The translations under genes and the position numbers were made by a program. Shown here piece after piece: positions 1 to 8,901 of a stretch of 64,000 nt of DNA. Position 1 is the stretch's first letter, and every line of letters begins with the position of its first letter. The DNA comes from JAAXIE01 sp965263155 (GTDB lineage: Bacteria > Chloroflexota > Dehalococcoidia > Lucifugimonadales > JAAXIE01), in contig OZ253586.1 of assembly GCA_965263155.1 (NCBI GenBank), forward strand, positions 2,604,001-2,668,000, read 5' to 3'. The notes under the pieces were generated by a model. The model saw only the letters and a program-made list of their open reading frames with translations. It ran no database searches and was not told the DNA's origin.

Positions 1-323
1 GGAGCTGATAAGGGGTACGACACCCGGGAGTGTGTCAGGGCCATGCGTAACGGGGGGTTACGCCTCACGTGGCGCGGCGGACACACTCGGCGATAGACGG
101 ACGCACCACGAGGCACGCTAGCTACAGGGCGAGTCAGAAGGTGCGCAAGAGGGTGGAGGAGGTGTTCGGGTGGATGAAGACAGTGGGAGGATTCCGACGG
201 ACACGTTATCGGGGAGTAGAGCGGACGGGGCTGGCTGGGTACTTTGTGGCTACGGCCTACAACCTAGTGCGGATGGCTAACCTGGTGTCGTGTGAGAGGG
301 CTCGGGCCCTCCAGCAGACGTGA
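1..323 (+). pseudogene. IS5-like DDE transposase, C-terminal fragment (copy A)
   Basis: This is the C-terminal third of the transposase. It begins at the second catalytic Asp block (DKGYDTRECV) and carries the last acidic block (RKRVEEVFGWMKTVGG) and the family C-terminus (GLAGYFVATAYNLVRMANL). Compared with copies B and D, one base is missing near 48-52 (aacgggggg against aatcgggggg), so the Asp block and the rest lie in different frames; the downstream part reopens at 69. The gene would normally cut and join DNA at the IS ends. It is cut by the window edge and frameshifted, so it should be inactive. Confidence 0.8.
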
Positions 324-498
324 TCGCCTGGGCGTGGCAGTGCGCCCGTAAGGTCTGACGGGCCCTCCCAGCCCTTGCTGATCACCTCATGGTCCCTTGG
401 CAGGGGTCCCAAACCGCCTTCCGGCTAACCGAAAGCGTCAAACTTAACTCAAACCAGCCTCTTCGAACCAGTGAAATCCATTCTTCAGCAGCCTGCTA
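1..498 (+). mobile_element. IS5-like insertion sequence, copy A (left part outside window)
   Basis: This is the right-hand part of an IS that recurs at 1530-2867, 34900-35563 (reverse) and 63225-64000. The window opens inside the transposase gene. The non-coding tail from 340 to 498 is nearly identical to 2725-2867 and ends in TTCTTCAGCAGCCTGCTA, the terminal inverted repeat that is also seen reversed at 34900. The left end is not visible. Confidence 0.85.
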
Positions 499-609
499 AT
501 GGGGTTCCTAGCTGCCGACTTAAACGTTGTCGCCAACAACCAATTCCTAGAGATGCTGACGAGGGGATCGCCCTCGTCCTGGCTAATCATCCTAATAGAT
601 TGCCGACTG

Positions 610-1308
610 CTAATATGACCAGTGGGCTTTGGGTGGTATCTCGTCATCGTAGACTTCGCGAGACTTACCTCCCTTACTGAGCAAATACTCTTTAATATCC
701 TTGAAATCATGCCGAATGGCATCGGTCAATGGTGTGCCACCGAAACGATCGATCGGATTGACATCTACGCCGGCTACTTCAACGAGGAATTTTACTGCTT
801 CAAGGTTACCTGTAGATGCGGCAAGGTGAATCGGAGTCCTTGAATCGTAATCACCACCATTAGCTTGTGCGGTGCCTGCATTGACGAGTTCCTTTAATCT
901 TGCGACGTCACCTAGACTTGCTGCCACTACGGTTTCGAGATTGGTGTTTTCGCGGTACTTACTGGCGGCGTCTTCATGTGACTCCGTATCAAAAGGACAC
1001 AAAGGTCGAGACGTAAACCCCTTTGATGCCAGGTATTGGATCACCTCTTTGTGGTCATGTCTGATGGCGTCCGTTAATGCGGTACCGTTCCATCGAGCTG
1101 TTTCGTTCAAGGGTACTTGGGCAACTTCTATCAACCATTTCACTGCATCTAGGTGCCCTTCTGCAGCGGCTAAATGTAACGCTGTTCTGCCGTCATAATC
1201 GGCTGTTTGTTTCGGATCAAATCCCTCTGCAGCCATCTTTTCCATTGTTGGCACATCGCCTCTACTTGCGGCATCTACAAACTGTTCTATATGAATATCT
1301 AAAGCCAT
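610..1308 (-). CDS. Ankyrin-repeat protein
   Basis: A 232-residue protein with two sets of ankyrin repeats. The clearest are YDGRTALHLAAAEGHLDAV and YDSRTPIHLAASTGNLEAV, each followed by a repeat containing the shared phrase GTxLTDAIRHDxK, so the protein looks like an internal duplication of about 115 residues. Ankyrin repeats bind proteins; no enzymatic domain, signal peptide or membrane segment is visible, so a cytoplasmic binding role is likely. I placed the start at the ATG at 1308 because AAAGGA lies just upstream; an in-frame extension to 1392 looks non-coding. The gene stands alone between IS copies A and B. Confidence 0.85.
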   Translation of the reverse strand: MALDIHIEQFVDAASRGDVPTMEKMAAEGFDPKQTADYDGRTALHLAAAEGHLDAVKWLIEVAQVPLNETARWNGTALTDAIRHDHKEVIQYLASKGFTSRPLCPFDTESHEDAASKYRENTNLETVVAASLGDVARLKELVNAGTAQANGGDYDSRTPIHLAASTGNLEAVKFLVEVAGVDVNPIDRFGGTPLTDAIRHDFKDIKEYLLSKGGKSREVYDDEIPPKAHWSY

Positions 1309-1529
1309 AATGTTTTCCTTTGTTGTACCTTGTGGTTTATGCGGTCGATAGGCCAACGGCCTAGGCGAACGTATACTACTAATGCTTCTCAAGCCGTGTC
1401 AAGAGTAGGACATTTTGCCTTCACCTGTTAGGGCGACGTGATGGCTACCACGTCGGTCAGGGCAGCAAGAAAAGGAGTTTCTGTCCCGTCGAGTTCCAGC
1501 CGCATCATTACCTCTAACCCGCCATTATC

Positions 1530-2867
1530 TAACAGGCAGCGGAAAAAGGGATTTGTGAGTTAGGATGCCACGGAGACGCAGCGGAGGTGCGGGATGCGCG
1601 GAAGACGTGAGGAACAGGAAGTGATGCTGGCCTTCGTGGACATGGAAGGGCGAGTACCCAAGGACCATCCTCTACGCACCATCAAGGCGGTGGCCGACGA
1701 GGTGCTGAAACGCCTCTCACCCGAGTTCGACAGGATGTACTCCAACGTGGGCCGGGCATCGGTGCCACCGGAGCGATTGCTGAAGGCGTCCCTGCTCATC
1801 TCCCTCTACTCGGTGCGCAGCGAGCGGGCCTTCCGCGAAGAGCTGGAATACAATCTCCTCTTCCGCTGGTTCCTGGATATGAACCTGATGGAGCGTAGCT
1901 TCGACCCGACAGTGTTCACCAAGAACCGGAAGCGATTGCTGGAACACCGTGTGGGCCAGGCCCTGTTCGACGAGGTGGTGTGGGAGGCCGACCGCCGGGG
2001 GCTCCTGTCGGACGAGCACTTCAGCGTGGACGGGACGCTGATAGAGGCAGTGACCAGCATCAAGAGCTTCCGACGGAGAGATGAGGAGGAGCCACCCGCC
2101 GACGACCCCGGCAATCCGTGGGTGGACTTTCGTGGAAAGAGGTTGAAGAACGAGACCCACGAGAGCAGGACGGACCCTGAGGCTAGGTTGATGCGGAAGG
2201 GGAAGGGCAGGGAGGCTAGGCTGTCATTCATGGGCCACGCGCTGATGGAGAACGGCAACGGGCTGTTGATGGACTTCGTGGTGAGCAGGGCCACGGGTAG
2301 GGCGGAGCGTGAGGCTGTGCCCGTGATGCTGGACGACGCCCGGCAGCGGGGGTACCGTCCCAGGACCCTGGGAGGTGCAAGGGCTACGACACGCGGGAGT
2401 GTGTCAGGGCCATGCGTAATCGGGGGGTGACGCCCCATGTGGCCCGGAGGACACACTCGGCTATAGACGGACGCACCACGAGGCAGGCTAGCTACAGGGC
2501 GAGTCAGAAGGTGCGCAAGCGGGTGGAGAAGATATTCGGGTGGATGAAGACGGTGGGAGGATTACGGAGGACACGTTATCGTGGAGTTGAGCGGACGGGG
2601 CTGGCTGGGTACTTTGTGGCTACGGCCTACAACCTGGTGCGGATGGCGAACCTGGTGTCGTGTGATAGGGCTCGGGCCGGTCGGACGGCGTGATCGCCTG
2701 AGCGAGGCAGTGCGCCCCTAAGGTCTGACGGGCCCTCCTAGCCCTTGCTGATCACCTCATGGGCCCTTGGCAGGGGTCCCAAACCGCCTTCCGGCTAACC
2801 GAAAGCGTCAAACTCAACTCAAACCAGCCTCTTCGAACCAGTGAAATCCATTCTTCCGCAGCCTGCT
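1530..2867 (+). mobile_element. IS5-like insertion sequence, copy B (complete ends, frameshifted)
   Basis: About 1.34 kb. The left end (TAACAGGCAGCGGAAAAAGG) and right end (TTCTTCCGCAGCCTGCT) are imperfect inverted repeats shared with the other copies, and a single transposase gene lies between them. It is the only copy here with both ends. I could not see a clear target-site duplication; the flanks TTATC and CGAGC do not match. The transposase is frameshifted, so the copy is probably not autonomous. Confidence 0.85.
1594..2693 (+). pseudogene. IS5-like transposase, frameshifted (copy B)
   Basis: The N-terminal part reads to 2430 and the C-terminal part from 2412. The N-terminal region has the InsH-type fold (PPERLLKASLLISLYSVRSE, then FRWFLDMNL) and the first catalytic Asp block (FSVDGTLIEA). 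The second block should read GGDKGYDTR, but one base is missing near 2371-2378 (gggaggtgcaaggg against ggggggagataaggg in copy D), which throws the rest out of frame. The downstream frame carries the third acidic block (RKRVEKIFGWMKTVGG). It would be a full-length transposase of about 365 residues if repaired. The start ATG at 1594 matches that of copy D at 63295. Confidence 0.85.
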
Positions 2868-3082
2868 CGAGCACAGATATGAGTCCAAGCACTGCTTGTG
2901 GCAACGAACTGCTCCTCCTCAGGAGGCTCCGACTGGCCGAAGCCGATCTGTCCAGTGGCCTCACCTTGGTCTCCGAGCTGGGCACTCCAGTAGACATCCG
3001 ATGCGTCTTAGCGCAGAGCGCAGGTGTGGTACCCCCGCTGCTCTGCACCTAGTGGCGACCTACTGGCGGTCCGCAGAATCGT
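2868..3082. other. Short intergenic stretch after IS copy B
   Basis: The roughly 200 bases between the IS right end and the LRR gene hold only short open frames with no recognisable motif. A frame reading through the IS right end to about 3052 has no ribosome binding site and is probably fortuitous. Confidence 0.5.
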
Positions 3083-4843
3083 TTATGGTGCCTCAACTGC
3101 CTCGCAGAGCTGCAGGCCTAGGCTGGCGACGTCGTTCAAATGCGCGGTGCCTCGGCCAGGGAACTCGTCCCCCGGGCGGGGCAGACTCCGAGGAATGCAG
3201 CCGGTCAATTGATTGAAGCGAAGCTGAAGGTGATCCAACCGCAACCCAGCAAATCCTGGTGGAATGGACCCACTCAACTGGTTCCCACGGAGGTTCAACA
3301 CCATTAGTTTGGAGAGGCTTGCCAGTTCCGGTGGGATTTCGCCGGTCAGGGCATTGTCTCGGAGGTTCAGTTCCCTCAAGTTGGAGAGGTTCCCCAGTTC
3401 CGGAGGGATTGCGCCGCTCAGTTGGTTATCCCTGATGTGGAGTTCCCTCAAGTTGGAGAGGCTCCCCAGTTCCGCTGGTATTGTCCCCTCCAATTGGTTG
3501 TGGGCGAGGTGCAGGGTATCGAGCTTTGTGAGGTTTCCCAACTCTGAGGGCAGCTCTCCGCTCAACCGGTTCTCACTGATATTGACCTGATGCAGGTTGG
3601 CCATCCTTCCGAAGTCTGGAGGAATACTTCCGGCCAATTCGTTATTATGTAGCCATAGCCCGGACAACTGAGAGAGATAACTCAATTCCGAGGGAATCTC
3701 TCCGGTGAGTTGGTTACCACTGAGATTCAGGCCACGAAGCTTGGAGAGACGGCTCAATTCCGATGGGATCTCACCGGTCAGCTGGTTGTCATACAATTGT
3801 AGGTTGAAAAGATTATAGAGAGAGCTTAACCCCGCAGGAATCTCCCCGCTCAGCTGGTTACCATGTAGTTTGAGCAATCGCAGGCTTGAGAGGTTCCCCA
3901 GCTCCCTGGGGATGCTCCCGCTTAGCTGGTTGTCTTGGAGATATATCTGTCGCAGTCGGGAGGCATTGCCCAATTCCGACGGTATTTTGCCACTGAGTTG
4001 GTTATTGGGGAGATAGAGGGTGTTCAAGTTGGAAAGTTTTCCAAACTCAGCAGGGATCTCTCCTGTCAGTTGGTTTTCACCAAGAGACAGGTACGATAAC
4101 TTGGAGAGATTGGCCAGTTCCGCGGGGATAGCACTAGTCAACTGATTTCCGCTGAGGTACAAACGTTCCAAGTCTGGTAAGCTCGCTAATTCTCGCGGTA
4201 TTTTCCCGTTCAATCCGTTTTGTTCAAGGCCTAACGAAAAGACCCCGCCATCATAGATAGTCACACCGTACCACGCTCCAATGGGAGCATCGCTGAGCCA
4301 GTTGTAATCGTAACGCCAGTTCGGCCCATCAGTCGCATGGTAGAGGGCCACGAGTACATCGCGTTCAGACAATGGTCCCAGGGATGGATTGCGGGTCGGG
4401 ACAGGCCTTGGGGAGGGGGATAGTGGTGTGAGACGATCGACTTCAGCCTCCAACTCCAGCACTGTCGCTTCCAGACCGATTACCCGCTCTCTCAGACCAT
4501 TCGCTTCCTCCTGCAACGCAGACTTCTCGGTCTCCCGTTGCTGCAGGGTCGTCTTCAAACCGGTTACTTGGGTTCCCAACGCGGCGACTTGCCGTCGCAG
4601 GCTAGCCGCTTCACCTTGTAGTATTGCGTTCTCGGCCTCTCTTCCCCCCACCGTTGCCTCCAGTTCTATCACCTGCTCTTCAAGGCCCCTGACCTGCCCT
4701 CGCAGTTCATGCACTTCCTTTAGGAGCGCGGAATTCTCTTCCTCCAACAGCAGGTATAGGGTGTCATCAGAGGGACCATGCGCCAAGGTGAGGTTGCAGC
4801 CCACCAGAGTGAGCATCACGAACGTGACGGCTATCAATCTCAC
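3083..4843 (-). CDS. Secreted lipoprotein with coiled-coil stalk and 15 plant-type leucine-rich repeats
   Basis: 586 residues. The N-terminus is a lipoprotein signal peptide ending LVGC (Cys16), so the protein should be exported and lipid-anchored. Residues about 30-135 are a heptad-rich coiled coil (LRGQVRGLEEQVIELEATV and similar). Residues about 155-205 form a LRR cap typical of bacterial plant-like LRR proteins (VLVALYHATDGPNW). After that come about 15 tandem 24-residue repeats of the form LxxLxLxxNxLxGxIPxELxxLSx, the plant-specific LRR class. No kinase or transmembrane segment follows. The likely role is surface binding of a protein or polysaccharide ligand, with the coiled coil lifting the LRR solenoid off the membrane. 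The ligand cannot be told. Confidence 0.9.
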   Translation of the reverse strand: MRLIAVTFVMLTLVGCNLTLAHGPSDDTLYLLLEEENSALLKEVHELRGQVRGLEEQVIELEATVGGREAENAILQGEAASLRRQVAALGTQVTGLKTTLQQRETEKSALQEEANGLRERVIGLEATVLELEAEVDRLTPLSPSPRPVPTRNPSLGPLSERDVLVALYHATDGPNWRYDYNWLSDAPIGAWYGVTIYDGGVFSLGLEQNGLNGKIPRELASLPDLERLYLSGNQLTSAIPAELANLSKLSYLSLGENQLTGEIPAEFGKLSNLNTLYLPNNQLSGKIPSELGNASRLRQIYLQDNQLSGSIPRELGNLSSLRLLKLHGNQLSGEIPAGLSSLYNLFNLQLYDNQLTGEIPSELSRLSKLRGLNLSGNQLTGEIPSELSYLSQLSGLWLHNNELAGSIPPDFGRMANLHQVNISENRLSGELPSELGNLTKLDTLHLAHNQLEGTIPAELGSLSNLRELHIRDNQLSGAIPPELGNLSNLRELNLRDNALTGEIPPELASLSKLMVLNLRGNQLSGSIPPGFAGLRLDHLQLRFNQLTGCIPRSLPRPGDEFPGRGTAHLNDVASLGLQLCEAVEAP

Positions 4844-4957
4844 TAAGGGACCTCCGGGTTGGGGGTGGCCGCCAAGGCATGGCTCCCACTAGTCAATCCT
4901 ACGGGAACCCGTAACAACGAACGGCGGAAAAGCGATGAGTTACAATCTGCGGTTCCC

Positions 4958-5668
4958 CTATGTAAGGCTGAGTAGAACGGCGCGAAACTCCCGCATTATC
5001 TCCGCGGTGGAGTCTGGCATAAACCGGTCCATGAACCAGGGTTGCCCCATGCCGATAGAAGTCTTACCTGCGTATGTGCGGTCGGTTGTAGTACCCCTGA
5101 ACGTGCAAGTTTTCCTGTAAGTGTCTACAATCATGAGCTTGCGCCAAGTTTGAGCGGGCCAGCTTTGCTCCTCGCCGTAATGCAGGTCTGTAGCTATTAC
5201 GAATAAGGGATCTGCGCCCCAGTCCGGTTCTCTACCCTGAGTCAATATGGTCGTCCAGTAGTGTACCCGGTCATGTGTCGACAAGCATCGTGAATCCACG
5301 ATAGTAGGGTTGCTCGCTAGCGCATTATGTTGCTCACTGAGGATTCCATGTGCTGCGGCCCGATTGAAAAGGCTTACGGCTACCTTGACTGGAATCTTCC
5401 ATATGCCTGTGCCGTGTTCACGGTCATAGTAGAATCGTCGGTGAGCACCAGACGGCAACTGCGTGCTCCAGTAAAGCACCTGGTGCCGGGGAACGAGAGT
5501 TCTCCGCTCCCGAAGTTGAATACAGACCGGTAACCCCTCATGGGCATCGCAAACTTGGTCGATAATCGGCCCATAGGTGCTCACCAAATCATCCTCCTCA
5601 CTCTGGCAGCCTTGCGAGACCCACGTAGTCCCATGTCTTCTCAGCCCGAACGATGCGTAGCCTCCCAA
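4958..5668 (-). CDS. Unknown protein, probably 5'-truncated
   Basis: An open frame of about 236 codons whose composition looks coding (for example LSTHDRVHYWTTILTQGRE, ADPLFVIATDLHYGEE) but which matches no family I recognise. It lacks a convincing start: the frame can begin at a TTG at 5668 and stays open to about 5735 with an Arg-rich lead and no ATG or ribosome binding site. No signal peptide or membrane segment is seen. It may be the 3' part of a longer gene whose 5' end was lost, or a decaying gene. Confidence 0.4.
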   Translation of the reverse strand: MGGYASFGLRRHGTTWVSQGCQSEEDDLVSTYGPIIDQVCDAHEGLPVCIQLRERRTLVPRHQVLYWSTQLPSGAHRRFYYDREHGTGIWKIPVKVAVSLFNRAAAHGILSEQHNALASNPTIVDSRCLSTHDRVHYWTTILTQGREPDWGADPLFVIATDLHYGEEQSWPAQTWRKLMIVDTYRKTCTFRGTTTDRTYAGKTSIGMGQPWFMDRFMPDSTAEIMREFRAVLLSLT

Positions 5669-6431
5669 ACGCCGCAGTGTTCCTAGGAGACGGCCACGAC
5701 CCGGGAATCGATAACTTTGCGTTCGACGTTGGCGTCAGAGCAACCTAAGCCAACAAGGGCCGTACCGCACGATCATCTCCGAACTGCACGCCGTAGTCCG
5801 TGCGGGACCTCCTCGTCAGAGGCGGCCTGATACTAGCCGACTGCCACAGGCTCGGCAAGAGACGTCCGTATGAGAGACGGTTATGTCCGCGAGTGCGGAC
5901 TCCTGGTCGGCCCCATATTTTGACCGAGGGGGCGGTGATATCTGGATGGTCACCCGCTCTGTCCCGGTGCGCGATGGCAGAGGCATATTCGCATATTCAC
6001 CACGGATCTGCTTGTGGATGCCCCCGCCGGGTAACGTCTCCCGTTGCGGTAGGCGCGGCCTCCTAAAGAGGCAACATGGCGTGCTTGATGCGCGCCCTTC
6101 AACCTTGCTCGTCCCAGTACGATGGCTGCAGGTCTCCGCTTTATGGGATGAAACCAAAGCCTGGCAGCAGTTCTAGAACGAACCTCACGGTGAAGGTTCT
6201 TGATTTTGTCCAGCGTGGTGGGTGTTAGGGTCTAGGGAATAGTTCTAGCAGCACCATCCTTCGATTCCTCTATCTCGAAAACAGCGGCCGGGGATGACTT
6301 ACGCCAGAAGTTGCGCCCGCCCACAATGTTAGACAAGAGGGACTTGGAAACACTTGCCAATCACCGCGTAACCTGCCCCTGAGGGAGGTCTCTCCGTACT
6401 ACGGCACCCTAGGGTGAAAGGGGTCTTCTGC
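5669..6431. other. Gap of about 760 bases with no convincing gene
   Basis: Several overlapping open frames of 80-110 codons exist on both strands, but none has a ribosome binding site, family motif or plausible composition. The only structured element is a dispersed repeat at 6183-6221. Confidence 0.5.
6183..6221 (-). repeat. Dispersed 40-bp repeat, copy R1
   Basis: On the minus strand this contains a 22-base segment (6192-6213) identical to 16104-16125, including the core caaaatcaagaaccttc. A third, diverged copy is at 30961-31003. All three could be translated with a shared KSRTFxxRF phrase. Origin unknown; it may be the end of a mobile element or a remnant of a gene. Confidence 0.55.
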
Positions 6432-8384
6432 CTACTTAAACAGGTGCTTCTGGAACCAGCCCAGCGTGCGGGCGAGGTACTCCTCTCGCATCTTCGGGTG
6501 CCCAAGCCGGGTGAAGGAGTGGGCCGAGCCGGGGAACCGGACGAACTCCACCTCCTTGCCCAGCCGCTTCAGCAGCGTGTAATACTCCTCGCTCTGGGAT
6601 ATAGGGCAGCGGTAGTCCGACTCTCCGTGGAGCAGCAGCACCGGCGCGGTGACGTTGGCCGCGTAGGTGATAGGTGAGCGGAATAACAGCTCTTGGCAGG
6701 CGTCGACCACCGTCCCGCCCCACTGGACCTCGCCGAAGCTGGTACCGATGTCGGACGTGCCGTACATGCTGTACAAATTGGTGCAGGGCGCGCCCACCAC
6801 CCCGGCCACAAACCGGTCAGTGTGGCCCAAGGTCCAACTGGTCATGTACCCGCCGTAGCTGTAGCCATGGATGCCCAGCCGCGTCGAGTCCACGTAGGGA
6901 CGCTCCGCCACCAGATCAACCGCCGCCATCAGGTCCAGGTGGTCCTCGCCTCCCCAGTCCTCCAGCACCGCGTTCATAAACTCGTCGCCGTAGGTAGAGG
7001 AGCCCCGGGGATTCACTGCCAGCACCAGGCAGCCAGCGGTGGCCAGCACCTGCTGCACCGTGGCGAAAGCGTCGTAGAACACCCCGTTGGGGCCGCCGTG
7101 GATGTCGACCACTAGTGGGTATTGCCACGACGGGTCGAAGTCGGGCGGGAACCACAACCGCGACTCGATGACGAGCCCGCCCCTCTCAAAGGTGAACTTC
7201 TCCATCGTGGCCGGTGGGCACTCAGCCAAGTACTCGGCGTTGACATCGGTAAGCTGCTTGCTCGCCCCAGTGTCTAGGTCCAGCAGCAACAGGTCTCCGG
7301 GAGAGGCTGGCGACGCCGACATCTCCACGGCGCGGCGGGCGTTCCGGTCTAGGGCCAATCCTGAGGTCTGGCGTGAGCCGCCGTAAAGTTCGTGGACTCC
7401 GACTTCTCCGGCATGGGCCTCGAAGAGGTACGATTCTCCCCACCGTTCTCCTAGGAACAGGATGCGGCCGTCGCTCTGCCAGCGCATCGACGGGCCGGGA
7501 TTCATGGGGGGGAAGCTGACGAAGGGCTTAATGGAATCGTCAGTAATGCGCTCTGGGCTGTGGCCTGGCTGGATGATGTACAGCCAAGACTGCCATGACA
7601 CCAAGCCCGTGGGGACATCGGTGGCCGCGGCCAAGAGCTTGTCCCCTTCGGGCGACCAAGCTAACCCTCCGACTCCGTACAGGCCCTCGGACCATAGCTC
7701 CGCCTCACCGCCACTAGCGGGCACCACGTAGGCCTCGGTCAGAGCATGGATGTCCCGGTCATCCCGCCGCCCCGAGATGAAAGCCACTAGCGAGCCGTCG
7801 GGAGACCACACCCCGGCGTAGTCGTCCCAGTCGCCATCGGTAAGCTGGCTGGTCTCTCCATCCGCCACATTCACGGTGAACAGGTGGAAGTGGGCATCGC
7901 CGCGCCATCCCAGGGTGTCGAAGCGGTACCGGATGCGGTGGATTTCGGTGACCCGAGGGGTCGACTCGGGGAGGCCATCTCTATCTGGAGGCTCCTCGGG
8001 AACATCGGAGCAGACCAGTAGCCGCGCGCCGCCTGGAGACCATGCCAGGTCTGACGCGCCGCCCGCAAGCGACGTAAGGCGACGCGCCTCGCCGCCTCGC
8101 GTGCCCATGAGCCACACTTGCCTCTTGTCATTCTCGTCGGGCCGGAGGAACCCCAAGGTCTGGCAGTCCGGCGAGAACTTGGGCGCGACGTCCCTCTGCC
8201 CCCGCGTAAACTCCACGGTCTGCCCGGACTCCAGGTCCATGAGCATGATCCGGGACCGGCTTTCCAACTTCTGCGTTTCCACCCACGACAGGGTGTAGGC
8301 CAACAGCGATCCGTCGGGAGACAATGCTGGGTCTCCCACACTGTTCAGCTTGTAGACCACATCAGGCGCAATGGGGCTTGGCAT
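6432..8384 (-). CDS. S9-family serine peptidase (acylaminoacyl-/dipeptidyl-peptidase type)
   Basis: 650 residues from the ATG at 8384, which has GGGAGAG about 8 bases upstream; an in-frame extension to 8498 is rejected. The first about 380 residues are a beta-propeller of PD40-type blades (ALSPDGSLLAY, KFSPDCQTLGFL, AWSPGGARLLV, VWSPDGSLVAF, AWSPEGDKLLA). The C-terminal alpha/beta hydrolase peptidase domain has the nucleophile elbow GYSYGGY, the acid in LLHGESDYRCP, and the catalytic His in GSAHSF. HGGPNG and NPRGSSTYGDEF are typical of the oxyanion-hole region. It should cleave short peptides, releasing N-terminal acylated residues or dipeptides, in the cytoplasm since no signal peptide is visible. 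All catalytic residues are present and the length is normal, so it looks intact. Confidence 0.93.
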   Translation of the reverse strand: MPSPIAPDVVYKLNSVGDPALSPDGSLLAYTLSWVETQKLESRSRIMLMDLESGQTVEFTRGQRDVAPKFSPDCQTLGFLRPDENDKRQVWLMGTRGGEARRLTSLAGGASDLAWSPGGARLLVCSDVPEEPPDRDGLPESTPRVTEIHRIRYRFDTLGWRGDAHFHLFTVNVADGETSQLTDGDWDDYAGVWSPDGSLVAFISGRRDDRDIHALTEAYVVPASGGEAELWSEGLYGVGGLAWSPEGDKLLAAATDVPTGLVSWQSWLYIIQPGHSPERITDDSIKPFVSFPPMNPGPSMRWQSDGRILFLGERWGESYLFEAHAGEVGVHELYGGSRQTSGLALDRNARRAVEMSASPASPGDLLLLDLDTGASKQLTDVNAEYLAECPPATMEKFTFERGGLVIESRLWFPPDFDPSWQYPLVVDIHGGPNGVFYDAFATVQQVLATAGCLVLAVNPRGSSTYGDEFMNAVLEDWGGEDHLDLMAAVDLVAERPYVDSTRLGIHGYSYGGYMTSWTLGHTDRFVAGVVGAPCTNLYSMYGTSDIGTSFGEVQWGGTVVDACQELLFRSPITYAANVTAPVLLLHGESDYRCPISQSEEYYTLLKRLGKEVEFVRFPGSAHSFTRLGHPKMREEYLARTLGWFQKHLFK

Positions 8385-8539
8385 GGCATCTCTCCCATGT
8401 GAGGGGGGACTATTGCTGGTTCTGGCGGGGATAGTATACCTACCAGTGCCGCTGAGAACCATGAAGAAGCTGCCACCATCCGTGCAGGTTGGACCCATCC
8501 TCGAGCTTGTCTAACGTCGCTGCGAGTCAATCAGCCGCG

Positions 8540-8901
8540 ATGTCGGTACGACAAGTTAGACTTAGGGATCGGCACGCAGCAAGGCTCGTGGCGCTATCGA
8601 GCTTGGCCTCGCAAACGGTAGCACTAAGGGAGCAGCACTCCGCACTGTTAACCGGCCCCTCTGGAGCAGGCAAGTCGGCGCTAATGTGGCGAACTGCGGG
8701 GGCACTTGCTGGCCACGTCCGCCCCTATCGATTGATCAGGCTTCTTGCCGAAGATGTCCCCACACTGTCTAGATGGATCCGACTTCAAGCGCCTTATTGC
8801 ACCACAGGGCTCGTGGAGGGCCACATCGTCTTGACCGAATACAGCTGTATCTCAAAGAAGGTAACTGGTAGCGTCCTAAGACAAGCCATCATCAGCGCCC
8901 T
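8540..8901 (+). pseudogene. P-loop ATPase, N-terminal fragment
   Basis: A clear Walker A motif, LLTGPSGAGKSAL, lies about 35 residues into the frame, followed by PYRLIRLLAEDVPTLSRWIR, the pattern of an AAA/STAND-like ATPase. Similarity fades after about 8800, with no Walker B or sensor motifs, and from 8902 the same DNA is the opposite-strand nuclease gene. The frame begins around ATG 8540 without a good ribosome binding site. I read it as the 5' remnant of an ATPase gene cut by a rearrangement. Its convergent nuclease neighbour suggests the two may once have belonged to a DNA-processing or defence locus, which is inference. Confidence 0.5.

Noticed and set aside
5800..6176. Overlapping plus- and minus-strand frames of about 90-110 codons.
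   Set aside because: No ribosome sites, no family resemblance and Arg/Pro-rich composition typical of chance frames in G+C-rich DNA.
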